From NCBI GenBank assembly GCA_003132085.1, contig PKWO01000419.1, forward strand, positions 688 through 5,759: a stretch of 5,072 bases of DNA. The letters run 5' to 3'. The notes under the pieces are model-generated. The model was not told the DNA's origin. It was given only the letters and a program-made list of their open reading frames with translations, and ran no database searches. Below, piece by piece: positions 4,781-5,072 of this stretch. This DNA is from Oxalobacteraceae bacterium. GTDB lineage: Bacteria; Pseudomonadota; Gammaproteobacteria; Burkholderiales; Burkholderiaceae_D. Position 1 is the stretch's first letter. The number at the start of each line of letters is the position of its first letter. The translations under genes and the position numbers were made by a program.

Positions 4781-5072
4781 ATGCCAGACATCACCGCGAC
4801 CAAGTTCTCCCACGTGAAACTGGCCGATACACCTTTCAAAAGCGGGGGGTTACGCGATTTTTTCCTCTACCGCGACCTGGGTGTGGCAGAGGCGACCAAT
4901 GGCAAGGTCGTCGCGCACCTTGTGAGGGCAAACCAAGCACCGGAAACGGGAACCGGCTGGCACCGACATGAGGCAGATTTTCAAATTGTGATCATGACCA
5001 AGGGTTGGGCACGCTTCATGTATGAAGACCAAGTGACCTTGGTCGAGGCTGGCGACGTGGTGCACCAGCGCC
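4781..5072 (+). CDS. Cupin-domain protein (5' part, runs off the edge)
   Basis: Ninety-seven residues are visible and the frame is still open at the right edge. The start ATG 4781 is well supported by AAGGAG (4770-4775) five bases upstream. Cupin motif 1 is present: GTGWHRHEADFQIVIMTKG (57-75), with His61 and His63 as metal ligands, Gln68 at the usual Glu/Gln position and Gly75 ending the motif. It continues into a beta-strand segment and LVEAGDVVHQR (87-97), which leads toward the second cupin motif lying outside the window. There is no signal peptide, so it is probably cytoplasmic. Small single-domain cupins include dioxygenases, isomerases and sensors, and the substrate cannot be told. Because a strong terminator ends at 4715, its own promoter should lie in 4716-4775; only weak candidates such as TTGCAA at 4721-4730 were seen. 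Confidence 0.9.
   Translation, partial: MPDITATKFSHVKLADTPFKSGGLRDFFLYRDLGVAEATNGKVVAHLVRANQAPETGTGWHRHEADFQIVIMTKGWARFMYEDQVTLVEAGDVVHQR

Noticed and set aside
1..5072. tRNA, rRNA, CRISPR array, insertion sequence with terminal repeats
   Set aside because: None was seen on either strand: no cloverleaf-like segments, no regularly spaced direct repeats, and no transposase motif with flanking inverted repeats.

Overview
The window looks like chromosomal DNA from a Gram-negative proteobacterium, most likely a betaproteobacterium (Burkholderiales, perhaps Oxalobacteraceae). This is inferred from the AccA sequence as recalled, the moderate G+C (about 50-57% by hand counts of sample lines), the strong Shine-Dalgarno sites and the lipoprotein and secreted-protein signals. 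No tRNA, rRNA, CRISPR array or intact mobile element was found.

Layout. Bases 1-95 hold the 3' end of an unidentified plus-strand gene. Three minus-strand genes follow when read from right to left: a stand-alone accA (acetyl-CoA carboxylase carboxyltransferase alpha subunit, 3383-2406), a secreted DUF885-family putative metallopeptidase (2317-506) and a small soluble protein of unknown function (386-144). Bases 3384-4022 carry no convincing intact gene. They hold a start-less plus-strand open frame (3640-3843) followed by two closely spaced hairpins, the second a good plus-strand terminator, and a third hairpin at 3961-3991. A minus-strand gene at 4331-4023 encodes a small lipoprotein with a collagen-like Gly-X-Y domain. 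Between it and the cupin gene starting at 4781 is a 449-base divergent spacer. The cupin gene runs off the right edge.

The most interesting parts are the collagen-like lipoprotein and the divergent spacer. The spacer contains a 26-bp dyad, an exact TATAAT box, several potential stem-loops and a very strong plus-strand terminator (4686-4715), yet no plausible plus-strand protein gene ends there. The simplest reading is an undescribed non-coding RNA of about 240 nt, or a regulated leader or attenuated transcript. The AccA copy also deserves attention: it has no accD, dnaE or tilS next to it in the window and differs from the family consensus at a few normally conserved positions.

The genes do not form an obvious pathway. 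AccA acts in fatty-acid synthesis in the cytoplasm, the DUF885 protein probably acts in the periplasm, the collagen-like protein is probably tethered to the envelope, and the cupin protein is probably cytoplasmic. No complete novel multi-gene system can be supported from the sequence alone.
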